Part shown: in pieces, positions 26,200-36,189 of the stretch
Layout: every line of letters starts with the position of its first letter
Position numbering within the stretch: the first letter of the stretch is position 1
Origin: Myxococcales bacterium
GTDB lineage: Bacteria; Myxococcota_A; Polyangia; Palsa-1104
Length of the DNA stretch: 64,000 nucleotides
Reading direction: 5' to 3'
Assembly (NCBI GenBank): GCA_003170275.1
Contig: PNAM01000010.1
Span: 239,230-303,229 of the forward strand
Program-made: the position numbers and the translations under genes
The notes under the pieces: generated by a model
Databases searched by the model: none
Told to the model about the DNA's origin: nothing
Seen by the model: only the letters and a program-made list of their open reading frames with translations

Positions 26200-29115
26200 G
26201 TGCTGCGCCTCCTGGCGGTGCTCGCGCTCCTGGCGGGCGGGCGCGCCGGTGCGCACGAGCTGGTGCTCGAGGCCGAGGAGTTCGTGGTGGTCAAGGGCCC
26301 GTGGCGCGTCCTGAATCTGGGCGAGAACTACTACGCGGCGACGCTGGCCAACACCTTCATCTCGCGGCAGCGCCTGCTCGGCGCGCCGGCGCAGGGTCCG
26401 GTCGCCGAGGCCGCCCGCACCGCCGACATTCCCGCGGCGGGAAGCTATCGGGTGTGGTCGCGCTACGAGAACCCGAGCCGCTGGTCCGTCGAGCACACCA
26501 TACGCATCGAGCAGCGCGGCAAGGTGGTGCTCGAGCGCAAGTACGGCGCGACCTCGAACCCGAAGGTGTGGCCGATGGGCAAGGGACTGGTGCCGATGGC
26601 CGAGTTTCCCTGGGGCTCGGGCGACAACCTCGTCTGGGAGCCGTCGGACCAGCTGGTGGCGCTCGAGGCAGGTCCCGCGAAGATCACGCTGATCGCCGGG
26701 CCGCAGCCCGAGGCGGCCATGTCTCGCGGCGGCGCGGCCCGTCGCAACCTCGACGCGCTGCTCCTGACCGACGACGCGACCTTCGGTCTCGTGCATCCCG
26801 AGAAGAACACCTACCACTCGATCGATCGCGTGCTCAGCCAGCGCGGCGAGTGTTGGCTGCGCGTCGGCAATCCGGCGCGCGCGACCGCGCCGCTCGGCGT
26901 CGACCTGCTACTCCTCGCGCACAATCCGTACTGGCAGCCGCGCGACCCGCTGCCCAAGACCAAGATCGAGTGGCTTGCGCCCGGCGCGTCGAGCGAGTGG
27001 ATCGCGATCGGGCAGGCGCTCGACACCACCAACATGCAAGAGCTCGCGCTCACCAGCCGCTACCAGGGCGCGTCGCCGCCCAGGGGCAGCGATCTGGTGG
27101 TGGAGCTGGCGCGCGATCCGCTCGGCAAGCGGCTGTTGCGCAAGATCGAGTATCGCAACGCGGAGTCGAGCCGCCTCTTGATCGAGATTCCGCACGATCT
27201 GCGCGGACCGAATCCGATCGTGCGCACCGTCGAGGAATGGCACGAGGTGCTGGCGGTCTTCTTGCGAAGCCTGTCGCCCATCACGCAGCCGCCGCGCGAG
27301 GTGCCGGTGCTCAGCGTGATGCTCGCCACCAACCATCCCGCGATGAAACGGGCGCGCGACGAGGCCGCACGCCTGCTCGGGCGCGACCCTACGCAAAACG
27401 TCCTGCTGGACGTGCGCGGCCTTCAGCCGGACAAGCTGCGCACGCATCTCGAGGAGCTGCGGGCCAAGGGCGCGCTCGACGGGGTCACGCAGGTGAGTCT
27501 GGGCGACGAGATCGGGATCGGCGCCGGCGTCCCGATCCCGCCGCCAAACGATCCGGCCGCCGCAGCGCGCTACTGGCCCGCGTACCGCGCCGATCTCGAT
27601 CGCGGCATCGACGCGCTCGCGCAGCTCACCCGGGTCGCCGAAGAGGTGATCGGCCCAGGCGTGCACGTGGGCGCCAACTTCTCGCCGCACCCTCAATACT
27701 TTCCCACCGCCGGCAAGTGGGTGCGCCCGTTCCGCCGCCACGGGATGACCATGCCCTGGTCGGAGGACTGGGTGTTCCAGGTGCCGGAGACCAGCATGAT
27801 GACCACGGGCTACCTGGTCGACGTGATGCGCGCGGCGGCGCGTCCCGGCGATCAGCTGATCCACCTGTACAACATGCCGCACTGGCCGGGCCAGACCGCG
27901 CGCGACTTCACGCTGAGCGTGTACTCGTCGCTGGCGCACGGCAACCGCGTGCTCGACTTCTACGGCGCGGTGCCGATCTACGACTACACCGAGAACTGGG
28001 TGGCGTGGGAGGCGTACCCGACCTGGCGCGCGATCCACGACGTGGTGCGCGACGTCGGGCTGGCCGATCGGATGATCGCGAGCGGGCGGGTGCGGCGCGC
28101 GCAGGTGGCGATGGTGGTGAGCGAGGCCAACGACGTCTGGGAGATCGCGCGCGGCCAGAGCATCTTCAACTTCGAGCGCAAGAACCTGTGGTACGCGCTG
28201 CGCCACGCGCAGGTGGCGATCGATTTCGTCGACGAGAGCGATCTCGCCGACCCGAAGGTGATGGCCGGCTACGCAGTGGTGATCTCGGTGGGCGATCACC
28301 TGGAGCGGCGCGCCGCGGCGGGGTTGCGCGATTGGGTGGCGCAGGGCGGCGCCCTGATCGGGATCGCCGCCGGCGAGCTGCGCGACGAGCTCGACGCGCC
28401 GCTGCCGTCGCTGAAGGAGGTCTACGGCGTGGGCGCAGCGCCGCTGACGCTGACCGAAAAGAATTGCTGGGTCAAGGAGGGCCTGGCGTGGCTCGAGCCG
28501 CTCGCCGAGATCCGCGAGCTCGACGGGCGGGCGGTGCGCATCCCGGCGCTCGCCGCGCTCGCCACGCTCGAGTCCGCGCGCGACGCGCAGGTGCTGGCGC
28601 GCTTCGACGGCGGCAAGCCGGCCGTGCTGCAACACACGTTCAAGAAGGGCACGGCGACCCTCTTCGGCTTCTTCCCCGGCACCGCCTATTTGCAGCAGGC
28701 CATCCCGCGGCGCCCGTTCGATCGCGGCGCCTCCGACGACAACTTCAACCACTTTCTACCTACCGACGTGAACCGCGACGCCGCGCGGCTGGTGCTGGCG
28801 CGCCTCGCCGCCGCCGGCGTCACTCTCGAAGCGCGCGCGTCGACGGACGGCGGCCGCGAGCTCGCGCTCGATCCTGCCGGCGCGCCGCCACCGCTCGACC
28901 TCGGCATCCTCGACTCCCCGCTCGGCACCGCGATCCCGATCGCCAACTACAGCGGCCACCCGCTCCCCTCGCTCACGCTCACCCTGCACGCGCACGGGCC
29001 GTTCCGCGAAGTGGTCGCCGCGCGCGCCGGCAAGCTCACCCCGCTCGTCGACGGCGATCGCGTGACCGTCACCCTCCCGCTCGACTGGGCCGATCTGGTG
29101 ATGTTCGTGAAGTAG
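26200..29115 (+). CDS. Large secreted protein, glycoside-hydrolase-like (beta-galactosidase trimerisation-type fold suspected)
   Basis: A 971-residue protein with a signal peptide (MLRLLAVLALLAGGRAGA). An N-terminal beta-rich region (about 20-330) is followed by a TIM-barrel-like segment (about 380-640) with LGDEIGIG, GVHVGANFSPHPQYFP, MPWSEDWVFQVPE and YNMPHWPGQTARDF. A class I glutamine-amidotransferase/beta-galactosidase-trimerisation-like region follows (about 660-800: VAMVVSEANDVWE, YAVVISVGDHLERRAAAGLRDWV, GALIGIAAG). The C-terminal region is a predicted beta domain. The layout resembles GH42-like proteins. Acidic residues in LGDE and WSED are candidate catalytic sites. The substrate is unknown. 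It starts at GTG 26200 just after folK. Confidence 0.6.
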   Translation: MLRLLAVLALLAGGRAGAHELVLEAEEFVVVKGPWRVLNLGENYYAATLANTFISRQRLLGAPAQGPVAEAARTADIPAAGSYRVWSRYENPSRWSVEHTIRIEQRGKVVLERKYGATSNPKVWPMGKGLVPMAEFPWGSGDNLVWEPSDQLVALEAGPAKITLIAGPQPEAAMSRGGAARRNLDALLLTDDATFGLVHPEKNTYHSIDRVLSQRGECWLRVGNPARATAPLGVDLLLLAHNPYWQPRDPLPKTKIEWLAPGASSEWIAIGQALDTTNMQELALTSRYQGASPPRGSDLVVELARDPLGKRLLRKIEYRNAESSRLLIEIPHDLRGPNPIVRTVEEWHEVLAVFLRSLSPITQPPREVPVLSVMLATNHPAMKRARDEAARLLGRDPTQNVLLDVRGLQPDKLRTHLEELRAKGALDGVTQVSLGDEIGIGAGVPIPPPNDPAAAARYWPAYRADLDRGIDALAQLTRVAEEVIGPGVHVGANFSPHPQYFPTAGKWVRPFRRHGMTMPWSEDWVFQVPETSMMTTGYLVDVMRAAARPGDQLIHLYNMPHWPGQTARDFTLSVYSSLAHGNRVLDFYGAVPIYDYTENWVAWEAYPTWRAIHDVVRDVGLADRMIASGRVRRAQVAMVVSEANDVWEIARGQSIFNFERKNLWYALRHAQVAIDFVDESDLADPKVMAGYAVVISVGDHLERRAAAGLRDWVAQGGALIGIAAGELRDELDAPLPSLKEVYGVGAAPLTLTEKNCWVKEGLAWLEPLAEIRELDGRAVRIPALAALATLESARDAQVLARFDGGKPAVLQHTFKKGTATLFGFFPGTAYLQQAIPRRPFDRGASDDNFNHFLPTDVNRDAARLVLARLAAAGVTLEARASTDGGRELALDPAGAPPPLDLGILDSPLGTAIPIANYSGHPLPSLTLTLHAHGPFREVVAARAGKLTPLVDGDRVTVTLPLDWADLVMFVK

Positions 29116-29118
29116 CCC

Positions 29119-29709
29119 TCAGACCTTGGTTTCCTGGCGCTTGAGGAGCCGGCGGATGTTGTCGCGGTGCTTCCAGACGATGATCGGAAACAGCGCGAGC
29201 GCGAGCGCGAGGAACGCTTGCGACTCGTGGCGCAGCGCGATCGCCACGGGTAGCGACGTGACCGCGAGCAGGGAGCCGAGCGAGGACGTGCGCGTGAGCG
29301 CGTAGAGCGCGAGCCAGACGATCGCGGCGATCAGCGCGCAGATCGGCGACAGCACGAGAAACACGCCGAGCCCGGTCGCCACGCCCTTGCCGCCGCGAAA
29401 GCGCAGCCACGGAGAGAACATGTGCCCGAGCACCGCGCCGAAGCCGCCCGCCGCGAGCAGCCAGTCGCAGCGCGGATCGGCGGCCAGCCAGTGGCGCGCG
29501 GCGAGGAGCGGCAGCGCAGCCTTGGCGGCGTCGCACAGGAGCACCAGCACGCCGATCGGCTTTCCGAGCGCGCGCGCGGCGTTGGTGGCGCCGATGTTTC
29601 CCGAGCCGACCGCGCGCAGATCGACCCCGCGCAGGCGCGCGAACAGCACGCCGAAGGGGATCGAGCCGAGCAGAAATCCGATCGCCAGCGCCGCCACGAT
29701 CATCGTCAC
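29119..29709 (-). CDS. plsY: Acyl-phosphate:glycerol-3-phosphate acyltransferase
   Basis: PlsY, 196 residues, a polytopic inner-membrane enzyme that makes lysophosphatidic acid from acyl phosphate and glycerol-3-phosphate. The three cytosolic family motifs are present: SGNIGATNAARALGK (about 37-51), GHMFSPWLRFRGGKGVATG (about 95-113) and a conserved tail region before FPIIVWKHRDNIRRLL. It is the last gene of the his-dinG-plsY run on the minus strand, 12 bases after dinG. Confidence 0.95.
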   Translation of the reverse strand: MTMIVAALAIGFLLGSIPFGVLFARLRGVDLRAVGSGNIGATNAARALGKPIGVLVLLCDAAKAALPLLAARHWLAADPRCDWLLAAGGFGAVLGHMFSPWLRFRGGKGVATGLGVFLVLSPICALIAAIVWLALYALTRTSSLGSLLAVTSLPVAIALRHESQAFLALALALFPIIVWKHRDNIRRLLKRQETKV

Positions 29710-29721
29710 CGGGTCACCAGG

Positions 29722-31664
<1,943 letters not shown>

Positions 31665-31668
<4 letters not shown>

Positions 31669-32321
31669 TTCGACGGCGTGGGGCGACCGGCCTTTTCGTC
31701 GAGGCCCGAGGTGCCCGCGCGGCGCGCCAGCTCGCGCTCCACCTCCTCGAGCGTGACACCGTGCACCGCCAGGCCGATCAGCGTGTGAAACAGCAGATCG
31801 GCCGCCTCGGCGACGATGCGCTCCCGGTCGGGCGTGCTGCGCGCGAGCTCGATCGACAGCTCGCCCGCCTCCTCGACGATCTTCTCCGACACGCGCGTCG
31901 GCGACGCGTGATCGAGCAGCGAGCGCACGTACGAACGCGTTCCCGGCGCGCTGGCCAGGCGCTCGAGGATCGTGCGAGAGAGCGCCTCGAGCTCGCTCGG
32001 CGGCGGCTCGTTGCCGTCGGTGCCGAAGCAGGTGAGCGAGCCGGTGTGGCAGGTCGGGCCGGTCGGCCGCACGCGCACCAGCCAGGTGTCGGCGTCGCAG
32101 TCGGCCTTGAGCTCGACCAGCTCGAGCGTGTTGCCGGAGGTCTCGCCCTTCTTCCACAAGCGCGCGCGCGAGCGGGACCAGAAGTGCACCTGCCCGGTCT
32201 CGCGCGTCTTTTGCAGCGCCTCGTCGTCCATGTAGGCGAGCATGAGCACGCGGCCGGAGAGCGCGTCCTGCACGATCGCGGGCGTCAGCTTGCGGTCATC
32301 ACTCGCGCTGGACGCGCTCAT
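31665..32321 (-). CDS. hisIE: Bifunctional phosphoribosyl-AMP cyclohydrolase / phosphoribosyl-ATP pyrophosphatase
   Basis: A 218-residue fusion doing steps 2 and 3 of histidine synthesis. The N-terminal HisI half has [29 protein letters not shown], and zinc cysteines in LKADCDAD and [10 protein letters not shown]. The C-terminal HisE half (from about 110) has [14 protein letters not shown] and [13 protein letters not shown], the acidic pyrophosphatase motifs. The gene overlaps hisF upstream by four bases and dinG downstream by four, so these three are translationally coupled. Confidence 0.95.
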
Positions 32322-33103
32322 CGCGCGCCGCCAGTCGGCCGGATCGGGACGTTGTGGGCGGTCAGGTAGTGCTTCGCTTCCGAGATCGTGAATTCGCCGA
32401 AGTGGAAGATCGAGGCGGCCAGCACCGCGTCGGCGGCGCCGTCGACCAGCGCGTCGCGCAGGTGCTCGAGCGATCCCGCGCCGCCCGAGGCGATCACCGG
32501 CACGCCGACGCGATCCGAGATCGTGCGCGTCAAGAGGAGGTCATAGCCCGCCCGCGTGCCGTCGCGATCCATGCTGGTGACCAACAGCTCGCCCGCGCCC
32601 AGCTCGGCGACGCGCGCGGCCCAGGCGATCGCGTCCAGCCCGGTCGCGGTGCGCCCACCGTGGACGAACACCTCCCAGCCGTTGAGCCCGTTGCCCGGCG
32701 GTCGCGCGCGCGCGTCGATGGCGATCACGATCGCCTGCGCGCCGAAGCGTTCGGCCGCCGCGGTGATCAGCTCGGGATGCTCGACCGCCGCGGTGTTGAT
32801 CGCGACCTTGTCGGCGCCCGCCATCAAGAGCCGGCGCACATCCTCCACCTTGCGCACGCCGCCACCAACGGTGAGCGGCATGAACACCTGCTCGGAGGTG
32901 CGCGCCACCACGTCGTAGATGGTCTCGCGTCCCTCGTGCGACGCGGTGATGTCGAGGAAACACAGCTCGTCGGCGCCCGCCGCGTCGTAGGCCGAGGCCG
33001 CCTCGACCGGATCGCCCGCGTCCCTGAGCGCGACGAACTTCACGCCCTTGACCACGCGCCCGTCCTTGACGTCGAGACACGGGATGATCCGCCGCGCCAT
33101 CAT
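32318..33103 (-). CDS. hisF: Imidazole glycerol phosphate synthase, cyclase subunit
   Basis: HisF, 261 residues, a (beta/alpha)8 barrel that uses ammonia from HisH to form imidazole glycerol phosphate and AICAR. Catalytic aspartates appear in [14 protein letters not shown] and [13 protein letters not shown], with phosphate loops LTVGGGVRK and [13 protein letters not shown]. The start is ATG 33103 (MMARRI), with the tandem ATG 33100 equally possible; either overlaps the hisA stop. HisH is encoded two genes upstream. Confidence 0.96.
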   Translation of the reverse strand: MMARRIIPCLDVKDGRVVKGVKFVALRDAGDPVEAASAYDAAGADELCFLDITASHEGRETIYDVVARTSEQVFMPLTVGGGVRKVEDVRRLLMAGADKVAINTAAVEHPELITAAAERFGAQAIVIAIDARARPPGNGLNGWEVFVHGGRTATGLDAIAWAARVAELGAGELLVTSMDRDGTRAGYDLLLTRTISDRVGVPVIASGGAGSLEHLRDALVDGAADAVLAASIFHFGEFTISEAKHYLTAHNVPIRPTGGAR

Positions 33104-33822
33104 GACTGCGCGCCCGCGGCGACGAACGCCTCGGCCAGCGTGAACGCCTCTTCGTACAGCGCGCGCCCCACCACCGTCTGCGGCACGCCGGCGAGCGCGA
33201 GCGCGCGCAGGTGGGCGAGCGCACCGATCCCGCCCGAGGCGATCACCGGCGTCGGGTGCAGCGTGCGCGCCAGCCGCGCCGAGGCCTCGACGTTCGGCCC
33301 CACGCCGGTGCCGTCGCGCGAGATGTCGGTGTACAAGATCGCCGCCGCGCCGCGCTCGACCGACTGCGCCGCCAGCTCGAACGCGTCGACGCTGGTCGCC
33401 TCCGCCCACCCTTCGACCGCCACCTTGCCGTCGCGCGCATCGACCGCCACCACCACGCGCCCGGGGAACAGCGCGCACAGCTCCTCGACCAGTGGCGGAT
33501 CCTTCACCGCCGCGGTGCCCAGCACCAGGAGGCGCACACCCTCGTTGACCAGCCGCTCGCAGGTAGCGAGATCGCGCACGCCGCCGCCGAGCTGCACCGG
33601 CACGCCGCAGGCGACGATCTCGGAGACCGCGCGGCGATTGCCCGGATGGCCGGCGAACGCGCCGTCCAGATCGACCACGTGCAGCCGCGTCGCGCCCGCG
33701 TCGACGAAGCGCTGCGCCACCTCCCCTGGCCGATCCGAATACACCGTCGCCCGATCGCGCCGCCCCTCGACCAGGCGCACCACCTTGCCCCCGAGCAGAT
33801 CGATCGCCGGAATGACTAACAT
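33100..33822 (-). CDS. hisA: ProFAR isomerase
   Basis: HisA, 240 residues, a barrel enzyme that isomerises ProFAR to PRFAR in histidine synthesis. Catalytic acids are in [14 protein letters not shown] and [15 protein letters not shown], and the phosphate loops are LGGGVRD and [13 protein letters not shown]. It starts one base after hisH and overlaps hisF at the stop. Length and motifs match HisA rather than the bifunctional PriA. Confidence 0.95.
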   Translation of the reverse strand: MLVIPAIDLLGGKVVRLVEGRRDRATVYSDRPGEVAQRFVDAGATRLHVVDLDGAFAGHPGNRRAVSEIVACGVPVQLGGGVRDLATCERLVNEGVRLLVLGTAAVKDPPLVEELCALFPGRVVVAVDARDGKVAVEGWAEATSVDAFELAAQSVERGAAAILYTDISRDGTGVGPNVEASARLARTLHPTPVIASGGIGALAHLRALALAGVPQTVVGRALYEEAFTLAEAFVAAGAQS

Positions 33823-33823
33823 C

Positions 33824-34465
33824 CTACGCTCGCCACTTCACGAACCCGCGCAAGAGCTCGAGCCCCGCGCCCTGGCTCTTCTCGGGGTGGAACTGCACGC
33901 CCACCACGTTGTCGCGCGCCACCGCCGCGGTGAGCGGCACCTCGCCGTACGCGCACACCGCCGCGATCAGCCGCTCGTCGTCGGGCACCGCGTGGTAGCT
34001 GTGCACGAAGTAGAACCACGCGTCTCCCGACGGCACGTCGAGCACCGGGTGGGTGCCGCGCAGCGCGATCGGGGTCCAGCCGATGTTCGGGATCTTGAGG
34101 CGTCGCCCATCGGCGTCGCGCATCTTAGCCGGCAGCTTGCGCACCCGCCCGGCGAAGATGCCGAAGCCCGGGTGGCCGGGCGACTCCTCGCTCGAATGAA
34201 ACAGCACCTGCATGCCGAGGCAGATGCCGAGATACGGCTTGCCCGCGCGGATGGCGTCGACGATCGACGCGCCGAGCGGCGAGTCGGGCCGCAGCGCCGC
34301 TGCCGCCTCGCCGAACGCGCCCTGCCCCGGCACCACCACGCGCGTCGCGTCGCGCACGCCCTCGGGCCCATCAACCAGCCGCACCTCTTCGCCGGTGCCG
34401 GTCGCGACCAGCGCGCGCAGCACCGAGCGCAGGTTGCCGAGCCCAGCGTCGACGACGGCGATCAT
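33824..34465 (-). CDS. hisH: Imidazole glycerol phosphate synthase, glutamine amidotransferase subunit
   Basis: HisH, 213 residues, class I glutamine amidotransferase that supplies ammonia to HisF. The nucleophile cysteine is in LGICLGMQVLF, and the His/Glu pair is in GVQFHPEKSQ. The N-terminus MIAVVDAGLGNLRSV and VVPGQGAFGEA are typical. It follows hisB by seven bases. Confidence 0.95.
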   Translation of the reverse strand: MIAVVDAGLGNLRSVLRALVATGTGEEVRLVDGPEGVRDATRVVVPGQGAFGEAAAALRPDSPLGASIVDAIRAGKPYLGICLGMQVLFHSSEESPGHPGFGIFAGRVRKLPAKMRDADGRRLKIPNIGWTPIALRGTHPVLDVPSGDAWFYFVHSYHAVPDDERLIAAVCAYGEVPLTAAVARDNVVGVQFHPEKSQGAGLELLRGFVKWRA

Positions 34466-34472
34466 CTAGCGA

Positions 34473-35072
34473 TCATTTCGTGAGCGTGCCCTTGGTCGAC
34501 GGCACGCCGTGCACGCGCGGGTCGAGGCGCGCGGCGTCGGAGGTCGCGCGCGCGAACGCCTTCCACAGCGCCTCGAGGATGTGGTGCGCGTTGTCCCCGT
34601 AGTGCAGCCGCAGGTGCAGGTTGCACTGGCAGCGGTTGACGAACGCCTGGAAGAACTCGTGCGCCAGCTCGGCGTCGAAGCCGCCCACCCACTTGCCGGC
34701 CAGCGCGCCCGGCTCCACCCGCCACTGCAGGTTCGGCCGCCCGGAGAAGTCGACCACCGCCTGCGCCAGCGTCTCGTCCATCGGCACCGTGCACTCGCCG
34801 TAGCGACAGATGCCGTGCTTGTCGCCGAGCGCCTGCGCGTACGCGTCGCCCAGCACCAGACCCACGTCCTCGACGATGTGGTGCCCGTCGACCTCCACGT
34901 CGCCGCGCGCGAACAGCTCGAGATCGTACAGCCCGTGGCGCGCGAACGCCTCGAGCATGTGCGTGAAGAACGGCAGCTGCGTATCGATCGCGCGCTTGCC
35001 CGAGCCGTCGAGCTCGAGGCTCAGCGTGATCTTTGTTTCCGCGGTGTTTCGCTCGACGGTGGCGCTGCGCAC
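34473..35072 (-). CDS. hisB: Imidazoleglycerol-phosphate dehydratase
   Basis: Monofunctional HisB, 199 residues, which dehydrates imidazole glycerol phosphate to imidazole acetol phosphate. The metal-binding motifs are FFTHMLEAFARHG, EVDGHHIVEDVG, the second-half HEFFQAFVNRC, and DNAHHILEALWKAFARA. It is the first his gene of the run hisB-hisH-hisA-hisF-hisIE. hisG, hisD and hisC are not in the window. A methyltransferase gene ends 42 bases upstream on the same strand, so the operon may start further up. Confidence 0.95.
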   Translation of the reverse strand: MRSATVERNTAETKITLSLELDGSGKRAIDTQLPFFTHMLEAFARHGLYDLELFARGDVEVDGHHIVEDVGLVLGDAYAQALGDKHGICRYGECTVPMDETLAQAVVDFSGRPNLQWRVEPGALAGKWVGGFDAELAHEFFQAFVNRCQCNLHLRLHYGDNAHHILEALWKAFARATSDAARLDPRVHGVPSTKGTLTK

Positions 35073-35114
35073 CCGAGAAATGTAGGTAAACGAGGTAGCG
35101 AACGCAAACGGAAC

Positions 35115-36176
35115 CTACCGGGCCGCCCTGACGCCCGCCGCGCGCCAACCTGCGCCGCCGAGGACCGTCGTTTCGCCCAACCCGGCGCGCGCGAACCAGC
35201 CCTCGACCTCGTCGCGCCGATAGCGGTTCTCGATCGGCGCAGAGAAGCGATCGAACTGATCGTTGATGATCACGTGGATCGGGTACGCGGCGTAGGACTT
35301 GAGCGGCAGCGACTCGGCGAACTGTTTCGTCGGACCGAACTTGGACAGCACGCGGTACGGGCCCACCACCCCGTAGTACAACCCGACGCCGAGGACGGTG
35401 GTCAGCGGGAGCAGGACGCGGTGCGGCAGCCGGGTCGAGATGGTGCGCGCCCAGTTCACGCCGCGAAGGATGGCCTGCTTGACCGGCTCGCCTTCGAGCG
35501 CGTGATACAGGTACACGAGCACGCGCCCGCCGGGTCGCACGCGACTCACCACGCTGCGGAAGCCCGCCTCGGGATCCGGCAGGTGGTGCAGCACGCCAAA
35601 GCTGTACGCGAGATCGAAGGTCGACGCCGCAAACGGCAGGCTCATCAGATCGGCCTGCACGAACAGCCGCTCGCCGTCGACCTTCGAGCAGTTCGACTGG
35701 GCGACGTCCACCGCGCGCGAGAAGTCGACCGCGACCACCCTGGCGCCAGCCCGCAGCGAATAGTAGGTGTGCCGTCCCTTGCCGCAGCCGCCGTCCAGCA
35801 CCAGTTGGCCACGCAAGCTCTCGGCGCCCCCGAGCGGCTCGAAGTAGTAATGCGCGTTCTGCTCCCACTCGGGGAGCATCTGATGAAAATGCGTCCACTC
35901 GTAGCCGAACGAATCGCGCGTCGCCAGCTTGGCGCGGGTCTGCGCGCTGAGGTCGGCGCCGAGCTCGGTCGACAGCGCGTGGCGCGCGACGAAGTCCGCG
36001 AAATCGGTTTGATAGACGCGGCGCATCTCGCCGACGAACACACGGGGAATGCCGTTCACCACCGGGAACCACAACCCGCACGCCGACTTCAGCAGCCCCT
36101 CCTCTTTCGAAGCGGCGTCGAGGCGCAGCTCGTCGCCGCATTCGGGACAGCGCAAAAGGCCGAGAAGTCCGTCCAT
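35115..36176 (-). CDS. SAM-dependent methyltransferase with N-terminal Trm112-like zinc ribbon
   Basis: About 353 residues. The start MDGLLGLLRCPECG (36176) puts a Trm112-like segment first: CPECGDEL, then a later Cys before GLWFPVVNGIPRVF. The methyltransferase core has motif I LVLDGGCGKGRHTYYSL, motif II VVAVDFSRAVDVA, and YSFGVLHHLPDPEAGF. The C-terminal part includes a hydrophobic stretch (LLPLTTVLGVGLYYGVVG) that may touch a membrane. The substrate is unknown. It lies 13 bases after the 7TM kinase gene, so the two may work together. Confidence 0.78.
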   Translation of the reverse strand: MDGLLGLLRCPECGDELRLDAASKEEGLLKSACGLWFPVVNGIPRVFVGEMRRVYQTDFADFVARHALSTELGADLSAQTRAKLATRDSFGYEWTHFHQMLPEWEQNAHYYFEPLGGAESLRGQLVLDGGCGKGRHTYYSLRAGARVVAVDFSRAVDVAQSNCSKVDGERLFVQADLMSLPFAASTFDLAYSFGVLHHLPDPEAGFRSVVSRVRPGGRVLVYLYHALEGEPVKQAILRGVNWARTISTRLPHRVLLPLTTVLGVGLYYGVVGPYRVLSKFGPTKQFAESLPLKSYAAYPIHVIINDQFDRFSAPIENRYRRDEVEGWFARAGLGETTVLGGAGWRAAGVRAAR

Positions 36177-36189
36177 GAAGCTAGAAACT

